A DNA stretch of 64,000 nucleotides from Solanum dulcamara (taxonomy: Eukaryota > Streptophyta > Magnoliopsida > Solanales > Solanaceae), in contig NC_077246.1 in assembly GCF_947179165.1 (NCBI RefSeq), positions 66,752,921 to 66,816,920 of the forward strand, written 5' to 3'. Positions within the stretch are counted from its first letter, which is position 1, and every line of letters begins with the position of its first letter. A program made the translations under genes and the position numbers. Positions 49,603 to 60,683 of this stretch are shown one piece after another. Under the pieces are notes generated by a model, which was given only the letters and a program-made list of their open reading frames with translations, made no database searches and was not told the origin of the DNA.

Positions 49603-50570
49603 CGGGCATGCGGGCGGGCGTACATGCGGGCGGGCGGGCGGGCGTACGGGCTTGCGTGCGGGCGTGCGGGCGGGCGGGCGTGCGGGCGTGCGTGCGGGCG
49701 TGCGGGCGTGCGTGCGGGCGTGCGGGCGTGCGGGCGTGCGGGCGTGCGTGTGTGAAGCAGATATAGTGAGATTATTTGACAACCTATGGTCAAGATGTCT
49801 ATATATAATATCATGCTAAAATTTATAAAGGTCTAGGAACGTATATTCCACAATATCAAAATATTACTAAATACATTAGACATAATTTATATCTAAGTTT
49901 ATCATGTTGAAATTTATTAAAGAAATATTCGATTAGCATGTTGCAAACTTGAGTTCGATAAGAATTAATTTAGAAATTTATTCATTTGGTCCTATAGACA
50001 TGGGATCTATATGATTTCAATATGCTTTAAAAATATTAAATAGCTCCTATGAATATGATATTTGATCACATGATACACAAAATATTAATTAAAGCCTACA
50101 TACATGATTACTATACCCCAATAGCATTTCTTAAGGATGAGGAGGCATGCTAAACTTATTATTATGTTAAACTGCTACATAGCGCCTAAATGTATGATTT
50201 CTAATATTGATTAACATGCAGGCAATTAGAAAATTATAGGAACAAGACTTTATAATGTGTGTTACATCAAAGCGAGTTAAAGCCTAGATACGTGTCTTCT
50301 ATACTTCAATAACATGCTAAAATATATAAAAATATTTTTTTAACATACCGGACATATTATGGGGGCACTTGTATACATGATTTCTGAAAATATTTATGAA
50401 GATCTTGAAGGCATAGTTTCTAATATTGCAAAAAACATAACCAACCCTATAGGCATGACTTCTAACCACATAACAAAACACTTCAATCCTATAGACATTA
50501 TTTCTATTTTGTACGGAAATATACTGAAATATTTTATAACCTATAGGCATGATTTCTAACTGAAATATTG
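49500..50570. repeat. Degenerate tandem array with CCTATAGGCATGATTTCTA core
   Basis: At least eight variants of the core occur, for example at 49509, 49783, 49991, 50033, 50367, 50450, 50490 and 50541. Spacing is irregular, about 40-100 bp, and an aacatgctgaaat-type phrase lies in between. The array is interrupted by the GC-rich minisatellite at 49568-49752. Confidence 0.55.
49568..49752. repeat. (TA)n(TG)n followed by GC-rich GCGGGCGT minisatellite
   Basis: TA (about 49568-49588) and TG (49589-49602) units lead into about 150 bp of GCGGGCGT and GCGT units. A perfect quadruplex motif GGGCGGGCGGGCGGG lies at 49628-49642. Open frames on both strands (Arg-Ala-Cys-Gly or His-Ala-Arg-Pro repeats) are artefacts of this repeat. 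Confidence 0.95.
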
Positions 50571-50942
50571 AATAATTCATACGAACTTGTTTAACTATAT
50601 ATGCTGAAATATATATGAAAGTTAGTAGATCTTACATACATGCTATTATGGAATCATTGTTTAGATACGTGTTCAGATAGGAAAAATATAAGTTAAAGGA
50701 AATAAACGTTAAGAGAATCAGTTTGTAGACCAATTGATGCCATGTGAATAAGTAATTGAATAACTAACTGTTTTAAAACATACAAAACAGTGAATTATTT
50801 TAATTAGGTGACAAAATATTATTTCCAGTGAGTTAGACACATTCAAAGTCATATATATATATAATTATCTCAAATATTGTAGTGCGCGCACACGCACACA
50901 CATATATACACGATAGTAATGAACAGGTAGCACGTAGGTTCC

Positions 50943-52042
50943 TGTAACGGGGTTAATTTTCGCCTCCGAATTCAACACAAAAATCTCCTCTGCTAGGCAG
51001 TCTACTTCGCAAATAGACTTCAGCCTACTTTCCTTTCAATCGTTTGAACTTAGCAAGTATAAAGAACAAGCACGCACAGCAACAAACAACACACAAAGAT
51101 ACAGGCTAAATGAGCCAATCTTTTATTAATCTCTCACTCAGATTATTACAAAGGAGTACACTCGAAATAACAGGCTAAGACTACAAAACTTTGGCTCACA
51201 CTTAGAATATTTCTTCCACTCGTGACTGCCTTCACAAAGCCTAGGCAGTCCACTATTTCTAGACAAGCAAAATAGCAGCTAAGGGGGAGGGACGTGCAGT
51301 CACGTGGCTGCAATACATGGGGGAAGTCATGGGGAACAAGCCTTCATCGTGTCTTGAAAATCCAGAGATCATGAGACGTGGTCGCTGAACCAGTCAACCG
51401 GCTCGCGTGCCTGGCACGTTGGTCGCCTGCGCGCATGCCTCACCTGCGCGCCATGCCAGCGCCTCGCCCACGCCCATGCCATGCCAGTGCCCATGCCTTA
51501 CCAGTATCGTGCCATGCCAATCCCATGCCATGCCAATGCCCACATAGCCATGTCAGCTTCATGCCAACACCTTGCCATCTTCATGCCACTACTTTGCCAT
51601 GTTCCTCAGCCTTGGCCTCAGCTTGCCCATGCCAGCCTGCATGCCAGCTGATGCCTTGCCCTTTGCCTGCATGCATGCCTGCCTGGTGCCATGCACTTGC
51701 CTGTGCCTTGTGCCATGTGCCTCGCGCATGCCTGCGCCTGTGCCATGCGCCTTGCGCATGCCTGCTTCTGTGCCATGTGCTATGTATCTCGCGCATGTCT
51801 GCGCATGTGTCATGCGCCCATCTCGCGCATGCCTTGGTGCCATGTGCCTATCTCGCACATTCCCATCGCCAAGCTGCTTGCCATCACCCAAGCACCTTGC
51901 CTTGCTGCACGCCTTGCCATCGACCTACAGCCATGTACATTGCTTGCCACAGCCATATTGGCCCGTGCCAAGGGCCAATGTACAAACCCTTAGCACTGCC
52001 CTCGTCCACCATACGCCCATGTCCAAGCTTAGGGGTCTAACA
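50943..52042 (-). repeat. Chromovirus 3' LTR
   Basis: 1100 bp, near-identical to 59558-60683. The part at 51400-52010 is unusually GC-rich, with repeated gccatg/tgtgcc words and imperfect units of about 30 bp (tgtgccatgcgcctcgcgca type) at 51708-51835. Long open frames on both strands here are low-complexity artefacts. Confidence 0.95.
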
Positions 52043-52044
52043 AA

Positions 52045-52565
52045 CCACCCCCACTAGTTGAACTCGGCGTCCTCGTCAAGGCATTTTTGAGGTAGTCCTC
52101 CAATTGCTTATCAAACTGCCATAGTGACTTTGTTTTCTCCCATGTAGCGTCGGCTTCCTGCTTTCCCTTCCAATGAATTAGAAATTTTGTCCTTCTATTC
52201 TTCTGAGCACTAAGAATCCGATGGTCTAGAATCCTCTCAATCTTGGTGTCAAAATGTGTGCGCACCACAGCCGGTGCCCTCTTTGATTGACTCCTGCCTG
52301 GATCATCAGTGTCCTCAAAGAAAGGTTTCAGAAAACTTACATGGAATGTCGGATGCAGCTTCAACCTTTCAGGTAGCTTCTACCGATATGCAACCTCACC
52401 AACCTTCTGGACCACTTCAAACGGTCCATCATACTTTGGAATTAAGCCACGATATCTGAACTTACTTGTGATTTGCTTCCAAATTTGGGGAGTAAGCTTC
52501 AGCAACACTTTGTCGCCCACATTGAACTCTAGCGACCTTCTATGTTGATCCGCATATTTTTTCAT
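52045..52565 (-). pseudogene. Chromovirus integrase C-terminus and chromodomain
   Basis: The segment 52565-52380 has FNVGDKVLLKLTPQIW and KYDGPFEVVQKVGEVAYR. After a stop, 52364 onward reads KLHPTFHVSFLKPF, then the chromodomain ILDHR...RTKFLIHWKGKQEADATWE...LWQF, and ends near GGGLLDP beside the polypurine tract. Chromodomains direct integration to marked chromatin. Confidence 0.88.
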
Positions 52566-52592
52566 GCGCTTTTAGGCCTTGCGTAAGCTGTC

Positions 52593-53588
52593 CTACGCCT
52601 CAGCAAGCACCTCTTGCTTGTCCCTTGCAAACCTGTAAGCAGCTGGACACCTGCCTTGTGCCTTCTGCCTAGCAACATCAAGCGACGTCATGGGTTGTCT
52701 GCCTAGGACCAGCTCGAATGGACTCATCTCCGTTGCCGATGACTTGTATAAATTATAACAAAATTGTGCACTATCCAGCAGCTCCACCCAGTTCCTTTGA
52801 CTGGCCGTCACGAAATGCCTGAGGTATTCCTCCACCAAGTAGTTAATTCTTTTCGTTTTCCCATCAGTTTGAGGGTGGTTCGCCATAGAGAATTTCAGGT
52901 CTGTCCCCATCATGTTGAATAGGGCAGTCCAAAATCTACTTGTGAACCTTGTATCCCTGTCGCTAATAATATCACCTGGCACACCAAAGAACTTAACAAC
53001 ATTTTTAAAGAATAGCTCAGCAGCAACATCAGACGAACACACCACTAGAGCGGCAATGAAGACAGCATACTTCGAGAACCTGTCCACCACAACCATGACA
53101 CTTGCCATGTCGTCTACTTTTGGGAACCCACCAATGAAGTCCATAGAAACAGACATCCATGGCCTTTCTGGAATTGGAAGTGGCTGCAACAACCCAGCTT
53201 CCTTCTTGCGTTCAATCTTGTCCAATTGACACACTAGACAAGTCTTGACATACGCCTCAATGTCATCTTCCATGTTAGGCCAATAATAAGTGCGAGACAA
53301 TAAGGCTAGCATCCTTGCAATACCTGGATGAGCAGCCCAAGTGGTGTCATGCGCCTCCTTCATGAGCTCCTTCCGCAGATCACCACCCTGAGGCACGACG
53401 ATCTTCCCCCCCTTAAAATGGAGTAGGTCGTCCTCGATCCAATAACGTCTCACAGTGCCGTCTCTCACTTGATTCATTAGCTTAGCATACATTGAATCAT
53501 TGGAAGCACATATTTTGATTTTATCAAGAAAATCAGATTCAAGTCTTGAAATAGAATATACTGCAACAAGTACCTCTTTTCTACTCAA
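52593..53588 (-). pseudogene. Chromovirus integrase
   Basis: 331 open codons. The zinc domain is H-P-G-I-A-R...CLVCQ. The core has MSVSMDFIGGFPK (Asp 1) and DIISDRDTRFTSRFW (Asp 2). At the Glu site the element reads DGKTKRIN where chromoviruses have GQTERVN, so the catalytic Glu appears replaced by Lys. The C-terminal part includes SPFELVLGRQP. An insertion-incompetent product is expected. Confidence 0.9.
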
Positions 53589-53762
53589 CGCGTCGGCGAC
53601 TTGATTGCTTCTGTCTGGCTTGTGCTCCTATGTGAAATCATATTCAGCTAGGAACTCCTGTCATCGAGCTTGCTTGGGACTTAGCTTGCGTTGCATTTTG
53701 AAATAAGTGTTCGCAACATTGTCCGTCTGGACAACAAACTTAGTCCCTAGCAAGTACACATG

Positions 53763-54358
53763 TCATATTTGCAAGCAATGCACCACTGCCACCATCTCCT
53801 TCTCGTGAGTTGAATACCTTTGCTCAGCATCATTCAACTTTCGACTCTCAAATGCTATTGGATGTCCTGCCTGCACCAAGACACCTCCAACAGCTTTGTC
53901 TGAAGCATCAATGTGTACTTCAAACGGCAATTCAAAATCTGGCAGCCTCAGTATAGGCTCAGACGCAATGGCACCTTTCAGCAATTTGAAGGCACCCTCC
54001 TGCTTATCAGTCCATGCCCACACTGCCCCCTTCTTCAGCAAGTTAGTTAAGGCTGCTGCCTTCTTCGAATAGCCCGCGATGAACTTGCGATAATAATTTG
54101 CCAGCCCCAAGAAAGACCTCAAGTCCTTCACATTTTTAGGAGCTTGCCAACCCACAATGGCCTGCACCTTGTTGGGATCCATGCACACCTGATTCTGGCT
54201 CACCAAGTGCCCAAGAAATTTAATTTCTTGCTGGGCGAATTCACACTTTTCCATCTTAACATACAATTGATGTTCTCGCAAACGAGACAACACCAATTTC
54301 AAGTGGCTGATGTGATCATCTAGTGAACGACTATACACAACAATGTCATCTAAGTAAA
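53763..54358 (-). pseudogene. Chromovirus reverse transcriptase, downstream half, and RNase H
   Basis: Begins with [19 protein letters not shown] directly after the solo LTR. Then come [37 protein letters not shown], and RNase H with [18 protein letters not shown] and [19 protein letters not shown] stop follows at 53763. The catalytic Asp pair of RT is intact but separated from the fingers domain by 2.9 kb. Confidence 0.92.
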
Positions 54359-57280
54359 TGTTACATTCCGTATTTTTGCATTTTGGATTATTCGTAAGCT
54401 AACGATTATAAATTCAAGGACTTTTAATTTTGAATTTTAAAAGGACATGATTTGTTGTAGATGCCAAGTTATATGAATAATTTATGTGTAGTAAAATACA
54501 TCTCAAGAAGGACCCTTAAGCCAAATCAAAATAGAAGCCATCAAATATGTTTTTCTTAAAGTCATGTTTTGGGTAAGCTGACTTCGGGAGGACATAACCT
54601 CTTTATAATTTGAGAATTTGGGAAAACTCTCAAAATGAAAGTTGTAGATAATTGAAATATATTTCCAACCATAGGTCATGGGATGAAATGTGATATCAGA
54701 GTAATAAGATATAGACGTTTTAAGTCTGATAGGCCAAACTAAATAGTGAATTCGGCCCAACCCAATTCTAATTCGGGTCAGGCCCAATACCCACAAAATT
54801 AATCTAAATTTTATCTCTTCCTTCATAGTTTAGACTAAGAAAATATCCAGAAAAATTTCCATAGAGAGAGAGAGGGGAAGTTCTTGAGAGAAAAAACAAA
54901 TCCGACCAAAATTCGAGTTCCAAAATCCGAAGCTCATGAAGAGAAAATTGTTGTACGTCGCGTTGGCTTCAATTTGAGCTAGAAATCAGCCAATAACGAG
55001 AAGATTTTATGTGGTGATGCAAATTTAAGGTAATATTAAAGTCTCCTTTTCATTGTTAACAAGTTTAGTTAGAGTTTTAACGGATTAGAACGGAGAAAAT
55101 AGTGTTATAAACTAGTTTGGTGATTTGTTGAGAGTTATGGGTTAAAGGGTTGTTTTAGGTAGATTAAATAGATGGAATTAACTTAGTGATGATGTATAAT
55201 AATGGTTGATATTGTTTTGATGTTGTTGATGAGTTGTTGTTCTTGAATTTGGAGGAAAAAGGTGTATGAAGATTGTGAATGTTCAAACCCATTTTTGGAA
55301 TTGAGTAGCTGGTAGTAATTCTGGATTATCTCATTGTGTAGACCTTCGATTTTAGATATTAAACATGTTTTGGAAAGATAATACACGTACCTACAACTCT
55401 TATGTTTATGTCGTAGTCTATATTTGCTGTTATTATGTCGAAAACTGAGCATGAATCATAAGACAAATTCTATCCAGATTCTGGATTGAAAAATCCTTCA
55501 TGTATAGTTGTTCGTATTTTGATGATATCTCTTTGTAGAAAATGATTTTTGAGTTTATTTATTTTGCATTGGAAACTTAAGACAGAGATATAAATGTTTA
55601 ATGAAGGTCATAAAGTCCAGTGTTGCCGTTTTCATTTTCAAAATTTAGATACAACGTGAGGTACTTGACTTTCCAAATTTACTGCTTTGGTAACATGAGT
55701 CGGGTGGAAATATTCTAGGCTTATTGTCAATAATAAATCTTATTTTGTGTCAATATTTTGGATTGTTGATTATATGGCTGGTTTGAAAGTGGGAAAAGTG
55801 AGTGGTATAGGGGAGGTGCTGTCCAATTTTTTTTAGAAATAACCTACTAACGATAGACTACGTTTTATTATTGTCCATAGCTTAACCATAGTGCTTAACG
55901 TTTTAATATAGGTTAAGACAATATTGGACAACATATACGTATAAATGCTAAAGGTATGTAAAGTTAACATTTTATTCTTTTGGCATGATCCATATGAAAC
56001 GAACGAATGACATATGCTTAAATTCCAAAGAAACTCTTATTCGTAGATATACTCGGATGGTTACCGTTCTTGATTTTCAAAATTTATATTGTTATGTCTT
56101 GACTCATGTGTATGATTCCAGCCATCCTAATTGGTGTAACTCATGTTGTGGTATAATTCATATTTTAGTATAATTCATAATTGGTGTGATTCATAATGAC
56201 TATTGTCTTGGTTTTCAAATGATGGACTGTTTTGCTTATTCTATTAAGTCTCCGATAATGATCAAATTTCACAAGGTTGCTAATGATACCTTATTCGTGC
56301 ATATTGTTATGGTATTATTCACCGAGTTCTACGATAGGCCGGGTATGTTATCATGTATGGATTCTACTACATTATTCACCGAGTCCCTTACTAGAGGGCC
56401 GGGTACGTGATATGATAATATGATAATATGATATTATGATGATATGACAATATAATTATGGCACCGAGTTCCATAATGGGCCGGGTACAGTATTAGTGTA
56501 CACTACTCTATTCATCGAGTCCTTTGCTAGAGGGTCGGGTATGGTATATATATACATATGACGATATATTAATATAATTGTGACACCGAGTCCCATAACG
56601 GGCCAAGTACGATATATGATGATGATATGCATGTCTTCATTTTATAAGACACAGGTGCAGTGATTTATTGATTATGATACTTGACTCCTAAATCTTTATT
56701 TCAGATGTGATCTCCTTTACGATATTTTATGCTTTATATACTCGGTACATATTTCGTACTGACCCCCTTCTTTGGGGGGCTGCATTTCGTGCCCACCGGT
56801 ACCGATACTTATTTTGGAGAGCCGCCACCTTAGGATTCTACTCAACAGGTTGAAGTGCTCCATTGTCTCGGAGCCTAAACTTTTGATACTAATCCTTATA
56901 ATGTATATATTTGTGTATTTAGGGATACGGCGGGGCCCTGTCCCGTCATATGCTATTGTTAATCCTCTTAGAGGTCTGTAGACACATGAGTGTGTTGTAT
57001 GTAGATGTTGTCTAGTGTACTAGTATGGCTTATGTTTTTGGACGTTTACATTCGGAGTGGAAGCCTTGTCGGCTTACATATTCTGTTATTTTATTTTTGA
57101 TAATTAAGACTCCCCAAGAAATAGATGATTTTGGTATATATATAAGTGACCGTTTGAGATGACGTGCTACCCATAGAAATTTTATATCGTGTTTAATTAT
57201 CGATTGACAATAGATAATATGTGTGTATACGAGTGTCCAATTCTGACACTATTCACAGCCCACGGGGCTAGGTCGTGACA
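54359..57280 (+). mobile_element. Solo LTR of a Ty3/gypsy-type element, inserted in the chromovirus RT
   Basis: 2922 bp starting TGTTACATTCCG and ending GGTCGTGACA, with perfect 5-bp duplications GTAAA at 54354-54358 and 57281-57285. The TATA-like tttatatactcggtacat lies at about 56733-56750, followed by a gtactgaccccctt G/C tract that can form a short hairpin. The interior has tandem caccgagt...gggccgggta units at 56315-56615. No coding domain is found. The ends resemble 43027-45366. Confidence 0.85.
56315..56615. repeat. Tandem CACCGAGT...GGCCGGGTA units in solo LTR
   Basis: Five imperfect units start at about 56319, 56377, 56462, 56515 and 56584. Each pairs caccgagt-like and (g)gccgggta-like boxes 20-25 bp apart, separated by atgatatgata-type AT repeats. 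They lie upstream of the presumed TATA box, so they may be LTR enhancer repeats (inference). Confidence 0.7.
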
Positions 57281-57646
57281 GTAAACAACAACAAACTCGT
57301 CGAGATACTCAAACAAGACATCATTCATTAAATTGCAAAAGGTAGCCGGGGCGTTTATCAACCCAAATGGCATTACAAGAAATTCATATGCCCCATACCT
57401 AGTTACACAAGTTGTCTTAGGTTCATCACCCTCAGCTATCCTAACCTGCCAATAGCCCGACCTAAGATCCAACTTAGTAAACCAACATGCCTTGCTAAGC
57501 CTGTCCATCAAGTCTTGAATCAAGGGAACTGGATATTTGTTCTTGATTGTTACCTTGTTTAAGGCCCTGTAGTCCATGCACATCCGCAGCGATCCATCTT
57601 GTTTCTTCTGAAAAAGAACGGGGGCACCATAAGGAGCTTTTGATGG
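57281..57646 (-). pseudogene. Chromovirus reverse transcriptase, upstream half
   Basis: Contains [51 protein letters not shown] and [18 protein letters not shown], up to [10 protein letters not shown]. The frame is cut in the Tyr of the catalytic YLDD box by the solo LTR that ends at 57280. The catalytic part continues at 54358. Confidence 0.92.
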
Positions 57647-58324
57647 CTAAATCAGTCCAGCCTCAAGCAACTCGTTGAGCTGCTTCCTCAACTCTGCCAA
57701 TTCCTTAGGAGCCATCCTGTAGGGAGCCTGTGCTGGGGCGATAGAACCTGGCAGCAACTCAATTTTGTGGTCAATGTCTTGCCTAGGCGGCAAGGTCTTG
57801 GGGAGTTCATGGGGCATAACATCTTTGAACTCCTCCAAAACGATGGCCACCTCTTCAGGCACATTAACCTGTACATCAGGCTTCAACTCGACCAAGGCAG
57901 CAAGGTAAGTCATCTCGCCTCTCTTCAGCCCTCTCTCGACTGTCATGGCAGAGATCGTTGGGGTCTTGTACCTTTGCACTTTCTCAGCTTCACCAAAGGG
58001 ATGAACACCCTTTATAAATCTAGCCATATGTTCCTGCATCACCATAACACCATCCAAGTGAGGCATAGGAACGAAACAATACCTTCTTAGAAAATCTATC
58101 CCAAGGATCATATCGAAGTCTCCGATCGGTATAACCATCAAGCTATGCTTTCCAGCCCATGGCCCTGCGCTGATCTTCACATCATACGCCATGCCTTCGA
58201 TGAGCTGTGCGATTTGATTCACAGTTTTCATGTAGTTTGGGCTCTTCATCAACCTTAGCCCAAACTTTGCAGCAATCTTGACATCAACAAAAGTATGGGT
58301 GGCCCCCGTGTCCACCATGGCCAC
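57647..58324 (-). pseudogene. Chromovirus protease and start of RT
   Basis: The aspartic protease has MVDTGATHTFVD (active D-T-G near residue 5) and DMILGIDFLRRY (flap/second motif). The segment continues into the RT lead-in KIELLPGSIAPAQAPYRMAP and ELRKQLNELLEAGLI. It ends at TAG 57649-57647, where Gln is expected before [10 protein letters not shown], a C-to-T nonsense change. Confidence 0.9.
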
Positions 58325-58642
58325 CTACACTTTCCCATTCACTTTCATCTCGATGTGGAGCAGTAAAGAATGTGGATTTTTGGAAGACTCCCCCAAGGCG
58401 TTTACTAATGAAATATTGTTGTTCAAAAGCAAACCCAACGGGTTGGCCAAGGTAGCCACAACACCGCCTTCCTCATTTCCATTTCCACTGGCGATCATGG
58501 CATTCACCCGCTCCCTATTTGGACAGTTTCTGGCCATGTGGTTTCCACCACATATCCAGCACCCTTTGTCACTGGCTGACTTGCTCCTCACACCGCCAGA
58601 ATCAGCCACAACTTTGCCCTCCACTGCGCTCTTTTCTTTCAT
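58325..58642 (-). pseudogene. Chromovirus nucleocapsid zinc knuckle and gag-protease linker
   Basis: The CCHC knuckle CWICGGNHMARNCPNRERVN lies at about 58555-58500, followed by a linker with GKV before the protease. The stop at 58325 separates it from the protease frame, where VAMVDTGATHTF would follow. Confidence 0.85.
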
Positions 58643-58778
58643 CCTTCTTCCACTCTTTCTTCTTCTCCGTCTTTATCTTAGACTTCGAAGATGTAGAAGT
58701 TTCAGATAGCACCCTCAATGAACGAAAATCCACCAAGGAGTCTGCAGCAGCAATGGCGCTTGGGAGGTCCTTCACGTT

Positions 58779-59523
58779 CTACCTCCTAAGCTCATTCTGG
58801 GCCCAAGCCTGCATCCTAGAGATGAAGTTATGCAACTTGTCCTCGTCGGACATGTTTTGGATGTCTAGCATCAAAGAAGTGAATTCTTTGATATAGTCTC
58901 GAATAGAACCAGTATGTTTCAAGCACTTCAAACGATCCCTAGCAACCCATGAGGCGTTGCTAGGAAGAAATTGATCCCTCAATTCCTTCTTCAATTTAGC
59001 CCAAGAGTCAATCCTAGGCCTGCCAGCACCTTCATCATCCGCATCTCTAGTCATCCACCAGAGTTTAGCATCGCCTGACAAATACATTGTCGCAATGTTC
59101 AGTTTGTCCCCTTCCGCAATGCGTGCAGTTGTGAAGTATTGCTCCATGTCCCAAAGGAAATTCTCCAGGTCCTTTGCAGATCATGAACCAATGAAACATT
59201 TTGGTTCAGGCACTCGAACTTTAGAAACTTCCACAGCTTGTACTCCGCTAGGGCCTACAGCAATGGCCCTTCGCAAAAACAGTGATTTCCAAGTTCAAAT
59301 TCTCATTTGCCTTCCTCAAATCCTCGATTTGATCCAAAGATCCAACATGAAATCTATCATATTCAGTGTTTTTGAGAGCAACAATCTCTCTAAAATGAGC
59401 CAATTCAGCGTGTAAGTCCTGAATTTGACTTACTAACGTTGATGCGTCATTAGCGTTTTCTAAAATTCCCACTAGTGTTTCAAGGGTCGTTACTCTATCT
59501 TTTGTGTTCCCTGCGTTTGTCAT
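58779..59523 (-). pseudogene. Chromovirus gag
   Basis: From ATG 59523 the start MTNAGNTKDRVTTLETLVGI leads into a coiled-coil-like stretch to about 59260, where the frame shifts. The capsid domain follows at 59147-58779: MEQYFTTARIAEGDKLNIAT, YLSGDAKLWWMTR, LKKELRDQFLPSNASW and YIKEFTSLMLDIQNMS, the Retrotrans_gag family. The product would form the particle shell. Confidence 0.88.
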
Positions 59524-59557
59524 AGCGTCTCCAGTCAAGCAAAGCTCTGATACCAGT

Positions 59558-60683
59558 TGTAACGGGGTTAATTTTCGCCTTCGAATTCAACACAAAAATC
59601 TCCTCCGCTAGGCAGTCTACTTCGCAAATAGACTTCAGCCTACTTTCCTTTCAATCGTTTGAACTTAGCAAGTATAAAGAACAAGCACACACAGCAACAA
59701 ACAACACACAAAGATACAGGCTAAATGGCCCAACCTTTTATTAATCTCTCACTCAATTATTACAAAGGAGTACACTCGAAATAACAGGCTAAGACTACAA
59801 AACTTTGGCTCACACTTAGAATATTTCTTCCACTCGTGACTGCCTTCACAAAGCCTAGGCAGTCCACTATTTATAGACAAGCAAAATAGCAGCTAAGGGG
59901 GAGAGACGTGCAGTCACGTGGCTGCAATACATGGGGGAAGTCATGGGGAACAAGCCTTCATCGTGTCCTGAAAATCCGGAGATCATGGGACGTGGTCGCT
60001 GAACCAGTCAACCGGCTCGCGTGCCTGGCACGCTGGTCGCCTGCGCGCATGTCTCGCCTGCGCGCCATGCCAGTGCCTCGCCCACGCCTATGCCATGCCA
60101 GTGCCCATGCCTTGCCAATGTCGTGCCATGCCAACGTCATGCCATGCCAATGCCCACATAGCCATGTTAGCTTCATGCCAACACCTTGCCATCTTCATGC
60201 CACCACTTTGCCATGTCCCTCAGCCTTGGCCTCACCTTGCCCATGCCAGCCTGCATGCCAACTGATGCCTTGCCCTTTGCCTGCACGCATGCCCGCCTAG
60301 TGCCATGCGTCTGTCTGTGCCTTGTGCCATGTGCCTCGCGCATGCCTGCGCCTGTGCCATGTGCCATGCGCCTCGCGCATGCCTGTGCCTGTGCCATATG
60401 CCATGTGCCATGCGCCTCGCGCATGTCTGCGCCTGTGCCATGCGCCTGTGCCATGCGCCCATCTTGCGCATGCCTTGGTGCCATGTGCCTATCTCGCACA
60501 TGCCCATCGCCAAGCTGTTTGCCATCACCCAAGCACCTTGCCTTGCTGCACGCCTTGCCATCGACCTGCAACCATGTACATTGCTTGCCATAGCCATATA
60601 GGCCCGTGCCAAGGGCCAATGTACAAACCCTTAGCACTGCCCTCGTCCACCATACGCCCATGTCCAAGCTTAGGGGTCTAACA
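59558..60683 (-). repeat. Chromovirus 5' LTR
   Basis: 1126-bp partner of 50943-52042. It is longer mainly because of extra tgtgccatg units at 60300-60460. A TATA box TCTATAAATAG on the minus strand lies at about 59868-59879. The same site in the other LTR reads ctatttctag and is damaged. Confidence 0.95.

Larger units (their letters stand above)
48345..50942. repeat. AT-rich non-coding repeat, left part, interrupted by the chromovirus
   Basis: The tract begins where Copia-B stops and contains agagtcgccacttaatttttt (about 48398-48418, split here), a phrase common in solanaceous LTR-element non-coding regions. No coding domain is seen. Its presumed right part resumes at 60684. Element identity is uncertain. 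Confidence 0.35.
50943..60683 (-). mobile_element. Chromovirus (Ty3/gypsy) LTR retrotransposon, interrupted by a solo LTR
   Basis: LTRs of 1100 bp (50943-52042) and 1126 bp (59558-60683) start TGTTAGACCCC and end GTTACA on the minus strand. Flanks gttcc (50938-50942) and gttct (60684-60688) form a 5-bp duplication with one mismatch. The perfect initiator-Met primer site TGGTATCAGAGC lies at 59555-59544. The polypurine tract gtgggggtgg lies at about 52044-52054. Order is gag, zinc knuckle, protease, RT, RNase H, integrase, chromodomain, which makes it a chromovirus. A 2922-bp solo LTR sits inside the RT. Confidence 0.95.

Noticed and set aside
49513..49819. Arg-Ala-Cys-Gly and His-Ala-Arg-Pro repeat proteins in five frames
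   Set aside because: Translation of the GCGGGCGT minisatellite; open in almost every frame, so not evidence of coding.
51378..52057. Long open frames (up to 220 codons) on both strands in the chromovirus LTR
   Set aside because: They arise from GC-rich gccatg/tgtgcc repeats, recur in the other LTR (59908-60681), and have low-complexity Cys/His/Ala/Pro composition with no domain.
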